Source of the DNA: Phoebastria nigripes
Taxonomy: Eukaryota; Chordata; Aves; Procellariiformes; Diomedeidae
Direction of reading: 5' to 3'
Length of the DNA stretch: 64,000 bases
NCBI GenBank assembly: GCA_035582835.1
Contig: JAYKAV010002574.1
Span: 333,743 to 397,742 of the forward strand
Below, piece after piece: positions 26,781 to 38,478 of the stretch. The notes beneath the pieces were generated by a model. That model had not been told where the DNA came from. It saw only the letters and a list, made by a program, of their open reading frames with translations, and made no database searches. How positions within the stretch are numbered: the stretch's first letter is position 1; every line of letters begins with the position of its first letter. Both the position numbers and the translations under genes were made by a program.

Positions 26781-27876
26781 GAATGTGGGCATATTGTTTA
26801 TTAGCGTGTTGTTGCTGGCTACAGCTACAGAACTTGGAAAGAGGTGATCAGTTATGCGAAGGTCACAGCATATTTGGAAGCTTTTTTCAGTCAAAATGTT
26901 TTCACTTCGAATGCNAACTAAGGAAAATCAGCTCCTGCCAAACTGGTGTTTGCACGTCGTGACAAATTCAGTTGGACTTCACTGACTGACCAGAGAGTAG
27001 CTCTGAAAGTTATTATGTTTTGAAGCTAATTCTATGCAAACCTTTACAAAATGTTNGCAAATTTTCAAATACAAGAGACAAATTTTCCCCAGAAGCCTTT
27101 CAGAGACCTTTTAGGTCTCCTACTTTGTTGGAAAGTATAAAATTTCCTTTTTTGTTGAAACATTTTTCCACTTTAATGTTTTGTCTACCATATACAGTAT
27201 TAAAATATTTTAGGAGTATGCAGAGGTCTGTAGGGTTTTTTTTCAGATGTAATTTATTATCTCCTTAGTAGCCACAGTGCAGGCAGGTAATTATTAGGAG
27301 AAGTTATTGTTGGGATAAGTCTCCCAACTTGCAGTATGAATGTTCTCCTTTTAAACAGAAAAGTACTTTAAGTGTCTTTAACAGAGATTCTGCAAGGCTC
27401 CAACAAGAATTTCTTTATCATTTAGATATAAAGCCAAGAGTAGTAAGACATCCTTAGGAGTTGTTTTGGAATAGGAGTTGGGGATCAAAAATTTGTGATA
27501 TAATATGAGTATGAAATTGTGATACCTCTGTCAGTGTAGGCATATAGTTATTATTTTCATGAAGCTTACTTATAATAGTGACTTCTAGTAGAAATAAAAT
27601 TTTAAGGTTTAATTTATGACTAAGACTAGATTAGTTTCTTATTGTAATCTGGAATATTGTTTCATGTATGTTGACTTTGTATTTTGGGGTGAGGGGGGAA
27701 AAAAACTATTCATTTTATTCTGTTGTTACTATTTGTCTAGAATGGGATGTTATACATGTGAATACTGATCCAGAGGAAGCAGATAGTGATTAGCTGAACA
27801 CCTCCCGTATTCTTCTGTGGAAATTAATTTCTGTTGCTCAGTGACAGCCCCTTTTTTGTTTCTGAACTATATTCCA

Positions 27877-27894
27877 CCCCCCCCCCCCCCCCCC
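27877..27894 (+). repeat. Poly(C), 18 bases
   Basis: Uninterrupted C run, a site where length errors in sequencing are likely. Confidence 0.95.
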
Positions 27895-30800
27895 GCCACT
27901 GCTGAGTTTCTGGTTTGGCCCTGTGGAAGCACAGTATATTGCTTCTAGAACTTGTCTTATTTTTCTCACTGACATATATCAACGATACTCACTAAAATGC
28001 CATGAATCTACTGTTAAAGTTACTTGTTTAATTTTATAAACTGGATAATAATATGCACTACGGTTCTAAAATGCATTCAGAGGTTCAATCTGAGTGATTC
28101 TTTCATGGCTTTAAAATATGAACAGTACGGTATAACTATTACTTTTGTGTGTGTGTTTTCTAAGCACTGTAGCTTATTTGAACATCTCAGGAATTCCCTT
28201 CTATACATGACTGTGTCATTTATATTTTTGAAGTATTTTCTGATTTATTTGTTTTAAGTTCTGGGTTACACTAAGGAATTTAGGAAAACTTTAATTCTGA
28301 TTTGATATTCACTNTTTCAAAACAGGTTGTGTAGACTTGTGAAAAGGGGATTGCTGTTACATACTTTTATTCTAGTAACTGTGTCTTTGAAGTATGTCCA
28401 GTGTGAACAGTTATCATCTCAGGTATGAAACTCCTGGGTATGTAACTGGGGTGGCAATTCACGAACCCTTCAGCTACCAGTGTGAAAGGCAGTTTGGCAG
28501 GCACTAAACTTGTTGAATCCAGGTGTACGTTTCTGATACCAGAGGCAGTCACAAGATGCACTGCGTTGTTCAAAACTACATACGNTGCAGGCTAGTTTTA
28601 CAGTGTGTGTGGCTTAGTCATTGAAACCTGGGGAAAGCTTCAGGGAAATCTGGGAAATGCAGGCAAAGTGTCATCTCCAGGACATTGATGATAGCAGCAG
28701 GGATGATTCAGTATGTCTAGTTTGTATTGTAGTCGGAGCTTTTATGTTCAAGCAACACTGGACACTGGAGCTTTATGATGCTTCTACTGCTGTCACATAC
28801 ATGTATCTGCTGGTGCATTTGCAGAGCAATCTGCTGCTGGTGGTGAATGAGAGCGTGAGCAGAGACTAGGCATAACACTTTTATCTCCCATGAGGTATGA
28901 TGTTAAGAGTTTTGGGTGTAGAGTTGATGTTTCTAGTTTACTGTCAGTTCTAGAGCCATTTCAAAAGTACNGTTTGGGAGAAAATTCCGTTTCAGACTTG
29001 ATGCATCCCAGTCAATTCAGGATTTAAGGATGCACAGAGCCATTTTCACGTATGTCTGTGCCAACCCCATTTGATGAGGGACNACAGACATGCTTTGGCC
29101 GTTAGCAGTAGGGGGCTTTTCCATGGGAAACTAGAAACTTCCAGCACTCTGATCTGTTTCTGCTGGAACGCGAGCAGGTACGTACATAAGGCCATAAGGA
29201 ACGGGCTTACTTCTCACTGTCAGTGTGCCTATGTGATTGTACACAGGCATAGGAGCTCACTGATATTTTTAAACGTATTACTTTCTGGTGGGAACAATTA
29301 GTCCTCTGCTAAGTAAAAGTGATGATATTTTTCATCTCCAGAAAGGGGCTTTTCTCTGCTGTCAAGAATGTCCTTGGTCCATTGTCACTATCCTGCACAA
29401 GGATGGTCTGGTTGAGAGACCAGCGAGTCAGTGATACAGCTGCAGATTTTGGGGAGGAAGACTTGTCTGTCTTTTTTTCACTCCCATTTCACTCTCAGTC
29501 CCTTTCACCTCTCTCCTGCCTATCACTTGCTTCCATTTCTCATCAGGAAATGATGATCAAGAGCCTTGTCTGCCAGTATTTCAGGAAACAAACAACTGCA
29601 AAACCTACATGCAGGGCAGAGGCAGGCTGACACAGGTACTGCCTAGCCGTAACCTGCAGACATGAAGAAGCAAACCCAAGACAGTTCTTTTCTCTCCTCA
29701 TTCTTCATTCTTGCTCTTTTGCTAAGATAGTTGCTCTGACAGTCAAGGTAGCACATCATACACGTCAAGGTAACCCCCTCTTACTGTGGGACTTAAATGC
29801 AGTGCTGCGTGCTCAGCTCCCCTCGCTGCTTGTGTTGCTCTTACCCAGTGCCTGGTCTGTCCCTGGGAGCACATTGTCCCTCCTCCTGGCTTGTAGGTGG
29901 CAGGGCTGCAAGTACCAAGCTCTGGTACTTGCCATCACTTTGTCATCAAAAATGTAAGCAGTCGTCTCAGCTCTAGAGTAGCCGCTGTTCTCCTTCACTT
30001 TCTACTACACGGATGAGAGATTTTCCTACAGCTAGCAGCTGCGTATGTTGCATGTGTTTCCATCTGCTGGAAGATGCTGTCCTAAACAGTATCACTGTAG
30101 AAGTGTCCAGTAGCTGCGCTCTGAACAATGCTCAGGGTTTGGCAGGTGTTACTTGGAGCGCTATTAGCTAAAGACACTTCAATGCTTTTCACATTCACAA
30201 AGTTAAAAGTGCTAAATGGCTGTGACGTACTGGTGGAGGCTGAAGGGCTGGCATCCACATCTGGGCATCTGGGATCTGCAGGTAAGTGAGAGGGATAAGC
30301 CTTGTCCAGCCTGGACAAGACAGTACTACAAGAGGATGCCAGTAACCTTAGTGTTCTTGATACCTTCTCGTGGCCAAGATCGATGACTATTAACACTTTT
30401 TGTTGATATGGAGAAGATTTTTTAAAAATCTAGTGTCTTCCTGGAAAGCATAAAACTTTAATAAAGGGAAAGGATCTTGAATGATAATTTTTGTTCATAG
30501 TTATGCTATTAGTCATCAGTAAGCAGTTCTTGCTTTTCTTTGCGCTCCCTTGCCACCATACTTGGTGTAAGTCTTCATGCAAGAGACTCACACAGTCTCT
30601 TCAGCAAGCTTCATACAGAATATAAATGTAGCAAATATTCCTAGTGATGTAAACTTATTTATTAATAAAGAACAACAAAATATTTTTATTAAACTAATGG
30701 AGGACTCTGTAAGCTTGGGAAATCTTATATGCAGTGTCTTTCACCTAGCCTGTCTATGCTTTTCTGCCTATAAGGCTGCTGTAATGTAAGTATTTTGCTA

Positions 30801-32513
30801 GATTGTTCATAAGAAATAGACATCTCTGAAGGAGTGTTGCTTCAGATGTGTGTTCTTCTGAATATTCATGAAATGAAGAAACTAGAACTGACATTTTTCA
30901 CACTGGTAAAATTCTGCTTGGCTCCCCAAATCTAAGAATTATTCTTTTCAAAGGGACAGAACGCATGTATTTCTCTTAAACCGTAGTCTTCTGTTTGTCC
31001 GTTTCCATCACATTTCAGCTTGAAACATACTCATGCAGGGATAATGAGATAGACAAGGACTCTGTCCTTATCTTGTACTAAATTTCTCTTTTAAGCTTAT
31101 AGATTTAGTTTTAAAAGCTCTCTCCAAAGTTCAGGATGCACTTTGCAGAGTATTGTTAAACAGATTAAATCCAAATGCAAATAGATTTTGTTGAATTGTG
31201 TGTTTGATTTTTTTCTTTATATGTGCAATTTCTCTATTAGTAGTAAAAATAATACAATATTGGAAAAAGTATTTGTAGCTAGGGTAGATGGGGAGATAGA
31301 AGGCATCTGAGCAGAAAGTCAATCTTGCTGCAAACATAGTTCTCAACACAGCGTTTTCTACATTAGAACTAGGACTTAATACAGTGAATTCATCAAAATA
31401 TCTTAATTAGAGCTATGGTTATGATTGTCTGTTCAAAACTAGGCATTGATAAGATCCAGCACTTAGAAATTGAATTTTTTTTATTCTTACACCATTCTCA
31501 AAATCAAGATTGATTTGATCTGCCAGCATGTGACCTTTACAAATCACAACACTACTTCATCACTTGATCCTTTTTCTGAAGAAATACTACTTAGATCACA
31601 CAGCTACCATCTATTATTATCTTGGAATCAATACGTTCCTTGTAAAATTCTCTACTTTCCAGAAGTTGCTGTAAATAAAAATGTATGATATGGAAGTGAT
31701 TTCTTAAGGACAATTGTTGTGAACATAAGATTTGATAAATACACAATATTTGAAACAAAACACAATTAGATTTGAGGAGTCAGATATTATGAAGAAGTTA
31801 TAAGCAGTAGATTTTATTTTGGAAGTATGGAGAAGGAAATATTTTTTCAGTGGATATGATAGTTATTTTTATTCAGTGTGTCTCAAATAACAAGCAGTAC
31901 ACAATTGTAAACCACCAGCATTGTGTATTAGATAAATATGCTTTTCAAGCTAAACAAAATACTTTTTGCATGTGAAAAATCTTCACCTACCTATAAGTTT
32001 TCAATTTCTTTTTTTTTAGTTATTTCCTGAGTCTTCATTGCTTTTTCTGACTATCCAGAAAAATGAGTGGTTTGTAACTGCTATTGGTAGTGTTAATGTA
32101 ATATTTAAACATGTTCTTTCTATTATATACACTGATTCAGGTCTATATTCTGTCTTTTTCAAGTATATGTTACGGCATTAAAAAAAAAGAAAATCACAAA
32201 TAACCTACTGTTTGTTCATGTGTTTTCCTCATAAGGATGACCTCAAGATACCAGCGTCGACAAATGTTGGTGGATTGCCATGCTAAGTTATGCAGCAGTA
32301 GCTGCATAAATGCTGAATCTTAATGAAAGAGTAGTTGTGACTACTTTATTGGTAATATTTTTTGTTTTCACTGCGTTCTTCCATCAAAAATAATTTAAAA
32401 AATACATGTTTTTTGTATTTTATGCCTTTTTAAAAATACAAATTATGTTTTCCCCTTGCTAAAATACCATTTTCTGCCAGAAGGGAGTAGTTTCAACTGG
32501 AGAGATTTTTTCC

Positions 32514-32538
32514 TTTTTTTTTTTTTTTTTTTTTTTTT
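32514..32538 (+). repeat. Poly(T), 25 bases, followed by one N
   Basis: A T run immediately left of a segment open on the minus strand. Read on the minus strand it would be a poly(A) tail. Confidence 0.95.
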
Positions 32539-32991
32539 NAATGATGGGGGAGCGAGAATTAACAAATTCCCTGTAGTGTGCTTTGAGCTTTTACAGAAGA
32601 TGCCATATTAAAACCAGCACTCTCAGTCTGCGAGACAAACTCCCCCTGGACCACCAGGTCCAAGTGTGCTCTATGGTGTCTTAGGTGCTTCATATCCTTT
32701 TTATTTCCTATCAGTTGCTTGATGACACTCATTGTCCTACATAAACTAGCATACAGGCACATTGGAGGTGTACGAGAGCGGAGCCAAACTAACTCACCAC
32801 CTCCAAAAGAGGCCATTCTCTGAGCTGTGCCATGTCTTTCACTCCCCACACCAGCTCTGATATTCAGCACGGTGAGGTGTTTCAGCTCACTGACCCAGTG
32901 CAAACTATTTCTTTGAGTTGAGGAGCTTCCACATGTTGGGGGCAGAAGGAGAGTTTTCTGTAGGTTTCCCTGAGAAATAAAACACTGTTAC

Positions 32992-33017
32992 AATAAAAAT
33001 AATAATAATAAAAAAAA
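32992..33017 (+). repeat. (AAT)n / A-rich simple repeat
   Basis: AATAAAAATAATAATAATA followed by an A run. Confidence 0.9.
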
Positions 33018-33425
33018 GCCATGCAAGAGAGAAAAAAAGTGTTTGTAATCTACTTGCAGTAAGATTAAAATTATGAAATTGCCCATTTTTCCATTGTTTT
33101 TTCTGACCACCTTCTTGCTACTAGCGTATCTTACAACTCTCCATAGGAGAGAACCTTATTCTAAGTGAATGTGTGAACTTTTGTAATTCCTCTTCTGGAA
33201 ACCAGTGAGGTTTTTTCCTCACATACTGCCTCTGTGGACTCATGAAAAACAAACCCAGCAAAACCATTTGGCTGATTTTTCTAGCTCATCCTGATGTACA
33301 ACTACTATATAAAGCACTGCAAGTATACGGGTTGGGTAGAAGAGGAGTGGACAACCACTTTTGGCAGTGGTCTCTTGGGAGTTTGAATTAAGAGATGCTG
33401 CAGCATTGTGCTGCTGAGATATTCT

Positions 33426-33530
33426 AACATAAAGGTGTAAGAACAACCGCACTGGTCAGGCCAAGCATTCAGCTAGTTTAATATCCTGTTTCCTTCTGTG
33501 CACATATGTGAAAAGGTATAAAGAAATCCC
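33426..33530 (+). repeat. Old interspersed repeat, family uncertain
   Basis: The sequence ACATAAAGGTGTAAGAAC, CACTGGTCAGGCCAAGC, AGCTAGTTTAATATCCTGTTTCC resembles a repeat widespread in reptiles and birds whose consensus I remember as 'acataagaatggccatactgggtcagaccaa.ggtccatctagcccagtatcctgtct'. I am not sure of its class. The match is moderate and the right edge is unclear. Confidence 0.5.
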
Positions 33531-34117
33531 TATTACTTTAGTTGTAAGAGACAGTGGATAGTCATATCTTCAGTCTCGGTTAATTCCATTGCCTTGCTAT
33601 TCATCTCTCATTAGTTTTTAGCACAACTCTGTGGGACCTTTCTCTGCCAAGGAAACATTTGTTTGTACCCTATTTTGCCATGGTCTGTCTGTTGGTTTGT
33701 CTCTGGGAGTATTTTCCCTGTTACACCATAGCAACTTACATTTTTTGAGCCGATCTTGCAAGGAACGTTACCAAATGTCTCCTTATCATGTTCGTTTTAC
33801 TTCTGTAAAAAAATTTCTAGAAGAAATTTGGAAGATCTAAGAGAACTTTTACAGACATTTGAATATTCTCCACTACATCAATGGAGTATTATATATATCT
33901 TGTATGTGTGTGTGTATAGATAGACAAACCATGCCTTTAACATTTCTTGACAACTACTGTTATTCTTTAAAAATCTGAATTTGATCATTGCAATTCAATG
34001 AGCTACCAAGCTACTTTGGAGTCTAAGACCTGCACCTCTTGTCCTGATGCAGTTGTCTGACAGATGTCTCCAGGACATTGTTCTCAAATGTCATCAAATT
34101 GTTGGGTCAATGGAAGG

Positions 34118-34140
34118 AAAAAAAAAAAAAAAAAAAAAAA
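34118..34140 (+). repeat. Poly(A), 23 bases
   Basis: Uninterrupted A run. I recognise no retrocopy to its left. Confidence 0.95.
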
Positions 34141-35270
34141 GGAAAAATCTTTCCACAGGATGAATTCAGACTTTCCCATTAGTTAGTCTCTATGTTTGTG
34201 CTTTTATTGTATTTACATTCTTATGACTTCCTAATATTCTGAAATAGTTTTCAGTTTGGAGGGGTTAGAAGACAACATCTATAAAACTGGGTATGAAAAA
34301 AATCCTTTGTCCTCTTGCAATTATCTTATTGTTCCTGTTTGTGATCCTCTTTTTTTGCAAGGAGTACCAGTCTTGCTGTGTGTAGGGAGAAAGTAGATTT
34401 TTCTAAGGTAATATTATAATCTTAGAAGAACTTCTAACATAAACATTGTAAAATATTTGCTGTTTTGCGGATCACAACATTTTCAATGAAGGAAAGTAAG
34501 TTCTACATCCTTTCAGTTACCCAGAATACTCAGGACCCTGTAGCTGGTCTTGTCTTCAACTCTATTCTCAACAAGCTAGTAGAAAACCTTAAAAGTCACA
34601 TTTTACCCCCAATACGACACACAGTAGCTACCCATGGTTTTATTCTTTTCAGATTATGATCAAAATGGGATCATTCAGATCATTTGGCTTGCAGGGGAAG
34701 TTTGGAGATTGCTAATGAGAAGGCACACATTCTTGTAAACTGAGCAAGCTTTATATGGGAAGTAGTGAGGGATATTGAATTCAGCAGCTTTGTAAAACCA
34801 TTATACAAAAGATACCTTCTTGATGAGTCCATTGAATTCTGTGTCCGTAACGTATGCCTGAAATCCTTCTCCTCTTTGTCCGAGTTGTTAAACTCAATGG
34901 TTAGCAGTGAAACCTGAAGAGTACATGGGGTGGGAAGAGCTGTAGGAAGAGAGGATGCTCGCAGCCCCTTTGCTGTAAGCTTGGCTTTGGGGCTTTTGGG
35001 TTGTAGCAAGCCCTGACCTGCTATGGAGGATGGGAGGGAAACCCTCTGCTTCTCCAGCAACTGCTGCTGGCTCCCGCTGGGAGAAAAATCAGTGAAGAAG
35101 GTGTATAAATCGATAAAGATTCCAAGACTGGGAGAGACAGGCTTGTTTTGGCACATAAAGGTAAATTTTTATATATTTAAATAGTTCATAATTCCCAAGA
35201 GAGTGCTTCAAGCCATAGTTTACATGTTGTATCTTTTACTGAACGTTGTGATTTGTGATTGTTTTCTCTG

Positions 35271-35290
35271 TTTGAAACCCGGGTTTCAAA
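35271..35290. repeat. Perfect 20-bp palindrome centred on CCCGGG
   Basis: TTTGAAACCC followed directly by its reverse complement GGGTTTCAAA. Unlike the other palindromes here it is not AT-only. Confidence 0.95.
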
Positions 35291-37330
35291 GCATTATGCA
35301 CCAGTGGAGCTTCACTGACAAGTATTTTTTACGCTAAATAAGCTTTCTATTATGTGTTCTTTATGTAGTTGTTTGTAATATAACTTCTAAAAAAGGGAAA
35401 ATTTGTCATAAATCTTAATCTGTGTTGTCTATTAGGTTTGCTTTGTTGTCGTGAAAAAGTGTATTTGGAAGACTCTTGAGAGGTACCATGTGAACCTGAA
35501 CAGCTAGATATGAAAATATTAGGGGCTTTGTATTGGGTGCTTTGGACATTTTCATACAATTCTGTTCAAGATTTTTTTTGTATAGAATGCACAGCTGCAT
35601 GTGGATTGTAAATGATTATGGGAGGCAATTAAATAGCCATGAAAGAAACAGCTATGGTAATTATAGATAGTTTCCATACAGTATGTTACAAACAATGTTT
35701 TTTTTCATACTCATCACGAATTCTGACATTCTGACTAATCACTCTAAGGTGAGTTGTCAAAGCTTATTTAAAATTGGAATACTGGAATGTAAATCATTCA
35801 GCAAGCAAGACAAATTTTTCACAGCGATAGGCTAACTCATATACATAAATGTGTGACCTTGAAAATTGTATGTGTAATTTTGTTCCAGACATCAGACTCC
35901 TCGCTGTAGTAAGATTAAGCATATATGTATTAGCAGGTTTAGCAGCATATGGCTGTGTACGCGTTCCAAAAATCCATTTGTTACCATTTTTTATTTAACG
36001 CCTGCTTTCCTCTGAGCCTGGACCGTAGTGCCCTCTTCCTCTCTCCTCCTCCCTCCAACAAAATTTATGAACAATGTTTTTTTACTGCTACCAGGAAGTT
36101 TTAATGATCTTAGTAAAAAGAGACAAGCAATTAATTTGTTGAAATTCTTCTATTTTTCAGCACACAATTCAAAGTGTGAACATATTAGGAGGAGGCAATG
36201 GGAATCTGATAAATAACAACTTAAATAAAAATATTTTTTAAGATTTCATGTTGACAACACGTTCACTGAACTTAAACACTTTAAAACAATTAACGATGCA
36301 AATTTTTTGTGTAGGTGTTTTCCATCATTCATCAGTGTTTTCAAATTATTTCAAAACTTAAGAATGAGCCCTTAACTGAGATGCTTTACTTGGTTTGATT
36401 TGTTACTGACAGTTGTGCATTTTTCCTAGATGTTTCTTTCAAAAATGTGACAATTGAGATGTAAAAAACTAAAAGCTGTATCAAAAATGGTAGTGTCGTA
36501 CATTAATATTTCTGTTACGTGTGCTGGCTGTGTTTTAACAACAAATTAGAAATATTTAATTGATTTTTCTCTTAGTATAATTTGCATTGGTGCTTGCTGG
36601 TATGAGGGATATAACACAATAAATGACTTGTACACGGCATTCATTACACCAACTGGTATTTCTTGTTTACAGCTGAAGATAAATTCTTAGCTCTTCATTT
36701 TTGTTTGCTTTCCTTTTTCAATATGGTATGTCATGAAGATTACTGGTGGTAAGAGAGTCCAGCAAAAAAATTCACGTTCATGAGCACTGGTTACTGGTGT
36801 TCTTTGCAGCAGCCCAGAAGGACAGGGCTCTGAGCTGGACAGTAAAACCTGCTGGTAGAAATTTATTTAAATTCAGTGGATTGAATGAAATACCTCTTCT
36901 GCTCTGCTGCTCAGTTTCCTTCCACACTTCACCAGTAGAAGTGGGAGACAACCAAACTTTGACCCTCTTCCCAACAAGGAAAATCACCAAAAATTGTACA
37001 GAGCACGACGGTGGTGTTGGTTTTATTGGCTTGAGACAAAACATTGGGATAAAGGAATTAATTACTTCAATTTCTTAGTTAAAAGTCTTGGTCTAAATGG
37101 GAGCTATTGTGCCTATTGATCTGTTGAACATAGTCTATATTGAGCTTACCTTATTCTTTTTTTGTCTCTTGTCTATAAAGGCTAAATAGCTGCAGTAAAT
37201 TGCTGAACTTATAGTATGAATTTCTAGATATGCCTCCTGTATGCTGACTGTCTTGCTCTGTCATGGCCTTTGGGGAGGTATTTTGTCCTGAAGAGGCAGG
37301 CTGGCTTCTAAGACTTCAGTGTTCATTTAG

Positions 37331-37590
37331 GATGAGAGGAAACGGCCTCAAGTTGCACCAGGGGAGGTTTAGAATTGGATATTAGGAAAAATTTCTTCAC
37401 CGAAAGGGTTGTCAAGCATTGGAACAGGCTACCCAGGGAAGTGGTTGAGTCACCATCCCTGGAGGTATTTAAAAGACGTGTAGATGTGGTGCTTGGGGAC
37501 ATGGTTTAGTGGTGGACTTGGTGTTAGGTTAACGGTTGGACTTGATGATCTTAAAGGTCTTTTCCAACCTAAATGATTCCATGATTCTAT
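37331..37590 (+). mobile_element. CR1 LINE, 5'-truncated 3' end
   Basis: Begins GATGAGAGGAAACGGCCTCA and runs through AGGTTTAGAATTGGATATTAGG, GGAACAGGCTACCCAGGGAAG and CACCATCCCTGGAGGTATTTAAAAG to the CR1 3' terminus CTTTTCCAACCTAAATGATTCCATGATTCTAT. This covers the end of ORF2 plus the short 3'UTR, with the octamer repeat in place of a poly(A) tail. It is nearly identical to the 3' part of the copy at 48142-49206, so both belong to the same subfamily. Confidence 0.95.
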
Positions 37591-37776
37591 AGGTTGTGTG
37601 GCTAAGGAGAGCCTGCAGCTGCCTTTCGTGCACTGCAGCTCATATTATTCCCATCTGTAAGTGCAGTAGCTGCTCTGTTAATTGGTAGGAGAGTAGCCTA
37701 ACGGTCACTCTTCTGAAGCGTGCCCAGTGTTCTCCCTCTCTGTCGAATATACAGGCACCATACCTGCCTGAAGTTT

Positions 37777-37800
37777 AAAAAAAAAAAAAAAAAAAAAAAA
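37777..37800 (+). repeat. Poly(A), 24 bases
   Basis: Uninterrupted A run about 190 bases after the CR1 end. CR1 elements do not use poly(A), so it is probably unrelated to that insertion. Confidence 0.95.
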
Positions 37801-38341
37801 TTAATATTCCTTTTTCTTAAGCTTAAAGTAAAATGTAAAAATTGCTGTATCATTTAGAATATATATAGTATATGTAAATTCTACCACAAAAACAGAGGCT
37901 TGAATTGCTCCCTTTACCAGACACCTAAGAATATCTTGTTACCCTAGAGTTGTGCAAAGGAGCGTTTATTAGAATCTTTTAGTACCTGACATAATCTAGA
38001 CCTACACACGGTATTAATGTAATTTTTTTAGAGATGCAGAGATGGTCATACAAAATGACCAAGAACTCGGAGTGCACTGTGACTGTCTGGATTACTCAGT
38101 TTTACACAGGATGTTTGCAATGGGAGATTGCAGACGTGCAGCATTTGAGAGGTGGGAAGTTTATAACCACTTTTGACTCTTTGTGCAGCTTCCTTCTGAC
38201 AGTCTGTGTAGAACTGAGATGTTCAGGGAGCTTTTAAATTAGAAACAGAGACTTTGTCCTGTTCTCAGAATGATAAATATCTATTTCTGGTATTTACTCT
38301 CAGGAGAATATTAAAACAAAATTTATAGCAGATGAGTAAGT

Positions 38342-38478
38342 GCACACTGTTTTTGGTGGTGGTCTGGTTTTTTGTTTTGGGGGGGGGGGTGTGGTTTGGT
38401 TTGGTGTTTTGTTTTTGTTTGTTTGTTTTTGTTTTTTTTTTGTTTGGGTTTTTTTTTTGTTTGTTTTTAATTTTTGTG
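38342..38478 (+). repeat. G/T-rich low-complexity tract
   Basis: About 135 bases made almost only of G and T, including a run of 11 Gs (38379-38389) and interleaved (TTTG)n and T runs. Open frames on either strand here encode low-complexity peptides and are artefacts. Confidence 0.9.

Larger units (their letters stand above)
25221..33425. other. Non-coding DNA with homopolymers
   Basis: No gene or clear transposon recognised. Contains a 22-T run, an 18-C run, a 25-T run and an (AAT)n stretch, each listed separately. A short open frame on the minus strand at 32559-32903 next to the T run is discussed in the findings. Confidence 0.6.
33531..37330. other. Non-coding DNA
   Basis: No gene recognised. 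Holds a short TG/TA-rich stretch near 33890-33925, a 23-A run at 34118-34140, the longest non-repeat open frame in the window (34680-35156, minus, 158 codons, probably chance) and a perfect 20-bp palindrome at 35271-35290. Confidence 0.6.

Noticed and set aside
29189..29212. ACATAAGGCCATAAGGAACGG resembling the repeat at 33.4 kb
   Set aside because: Similarity ends after about 20 bases; too short to call.
30298..30320. CTTGTCCAG C CTGGACAAG small palindrome, partly like CR1 'cagcctggagaag'
   Set aside because: Only 19 bases and no flanking CR1 blocks; likely chance.
37777..37800. Poly(A) as tail of the CR1 at 37.3 kb
   Set aside because: CR1 ends in octamers at 37590 and has no poly(A) tail; about 190 unrelated bases lie between.
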